Assembly (NCBI RefSeq): GCF_000723165.1 | Contig: NZ_HG322949.1 | Coordinates: 4,147,753 to 4,211,752, forward strand | From: Janthinobacterium agaricidamnosum NBRC 102515 = DSM 9628 | Lineage (GTDB): Bacteria > Pseudomonadota > Gammaproteobacteria > Burkholderiales > Burkholderiaceae_D | Direction of reading: 5' to 3' | DNA length: 64,000 nucleotides | In this document: positions 63,176 through 64,000 of the stretch, piece after piece | How positions within the stretch are numbered: the first letter of the stretch is position 1 | Layout of the letters: each line of letters starts with the position of its first letter | Notes under the pieces: generated by a model | The model's input: only the letters and a program-made list of their open reading frames with translations | Databases searched by the model: none | What the model was told of the DNA's origin: nothing | Program-made: the position numbers and the translations under genes

Positions 63176-63258
63176 ACTAAAGGCTTATTTTAATTGGCGT
63201 GCGCAACAACTAAACCGAGGGCAAGATAAGCCGGCGGCGAGCGCCGCCGGCGGACGGA

Positions 63259-64000
63259 TCAGGCGCCGGCTTGGGCGGCCTGGCCGGCCGTGACGGTATC
63301 CGGCTTGGACGCCGGCCGCTGGGCCAGTAAGATTACCGCCGTCAAGACCATGACGCCGCCCAGCAACTGGCTGGCGCTAACCGATTCATGCAGCAGGGTA
63401 ATGCCAAAGCCCATCGTGATGACCGGCTCGAAAGTCGACAGGATCGATGCCTTGGCGGCGCCGATTTGCTGCACGCCGGCAAAAAATGCGGCTATCGCAA
63501 TCGCCGTCGAAAACAGCGCAATGGCGCCGACCGCCAGCCAGCCCTGAGCGGTCGAAGGGAAAGACAAGCCCTGCCACAGCGCCACGCCGCTGTTGCTGAC
63601 ACCGGCGGTGCCGAGTATCACCACGCACGCCGCCAATGGATGGATGTTCTCCTTACTCCTGGACAGGCTATTGCCGTACAAAATATACACCGCGTAGACG
63701 CCGGCCGCCATCAAGGCCAGCACGATGCCGATCGGCTTGCCCTGCAACTTGCCGCCCAGCGTGATCGCCATGCCGCCGATCGCCAGCGCCATCAGGATCA
63801 GCAGGCGCTTGTCGAGTTTTTCCCAGCCCAGCATCAGCGCCAAAATCGTCACCAGCACCGGATAAACATACAGCAACATGCCGACCAGGCCGCTGCTGGC
63901 ATACATCAGGGCATTAAAATAGCCTTGCGACTGGGCCGTGTACATCAGCCCCATCAGCATATAACCGGCCAGCAGACGACCGCGCGGCAAGCGCCAGCCG
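63259..64000 (-). CDS. EamA-family (DMT) transporter, 5' end outside the window
   Basis: At least 243 residues are present, with about 8 helices. The second EamA domain is complete (AAFFAGVQQIGAAKASILST; FEPVITMGFGITLLHESVSA), ending in a hydrophilic tail. The N-terminal helix pair and start lie beyond 64000. It is a drug/metabolite exporter, substrate unknown. Confidence 0.85.
   Translation of the reverse strand, partial: GWRLPRGRLLAGYMLMGLMYTAQSQGYFNALMYASSGLVGMLLYVYPVLVTILALMLGWEKLDKRLLILMALAIGGMAITLGGKLQGKPIGIVLALMAAGVYAVYILYGNSLSRSKENIHPLAACVVILGTAGVSNSGVALWQGLSFPSTAQGWLAVGAIALFSTAIAIAAFFAGVQQIGAAKASILSTFEPVITMGFGITLLHESVSASQLLGGVMVLTAVILLAQRPASKPDTVTAGQAAQAGA

Overview
The window is a high-GC chromosomal segment that reads as a betaproteobacterium, most likely Oxalobacteraceae (Janthinobacterium, Duganella or Massilia type). 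The clues are the GC-rich codon use, the tRNA-Lys, the TonB receptors, the CysB-type regulator, the tellurium-type stress operon and the HmuSTUV haem operon. No rRNA, CRISPR array or prophage was seen.

Layout. 1-2.1 kb is a damaged mobile edge: a rearranged IS3-family element cuts a dinD gene and is followed by a HigBA toxin-antitoxin pair. 2.3-7.0 kb holds a small secreted SnoaL-like protein, a GntR/HutC regulator divergent from an MFS carrier plus a Tat-lipoprotein amidohydrolase, and a MarR-GNAT fusion. 7.5-16.4 kb is a co-directional organosulfur locus: a CysB-like regulator, a protein with the Cys-His-Arg triad of DszB sulfinate desulfinases, a complete Opp/Dpp-type ABC importer and an SfnG/SsuD-class flavin monooxygenase. 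Together they can be read as import, oxidation to a sulfinate and release of sulfite. Its downstream border is eroded: a frameshifted MFS gene runs into a fragment of an inverted-repeat element, two further copies of which occur at 19.4 and 22.5 kb.

16.8-28.9 kb carries an aldo/keto reductase, an FAD monooxygenase, a TonB receptor, a tRNA-Lys, a YigZ protein and a ROK regulator divergent from a second TonB receptor with a periplasmic DUF218 protein. 29.2-40.4 kb carries a cystine transporter, two ferritin-like genes (the first frameshifted), a Thr/Pro-rich lipoprotein, a two-gene RND efflux operon, a DUF212 protein and a secreted HELTH metallopeptidase.

40.8-49.8 kb is a Ter stress operon: a TerC/DUF475 membrane protein, TerD, an AIM24-like protein, then ATP-grasp, phosphoribosyltransferase, HAD, StiP-type phosphoribosyltransferase, CitE-like lyase and a TerD-TerA fusion. 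The last six genes are translationally coupled, which fits one unidentified biosynthetic product. A candidate small RNA lies just upstream on the other strand.

49.8-64 kb holds a Fic-like candidate effector in an AT-rich setting, a glutaredoxin, a SnoaL/LysR divergent pair, an orphan RelB-type antitoxin, a 783-residue Ala/Glu/Gln coiled-coil protein, SrkA kinase, a SEC-C UPF0149 protein, a haem utilisation operon (small ORF-hmuS-hmuT-hmuU-hmuV) behind a Fur-box-like site, and a truncated EamA transporter at the edge.
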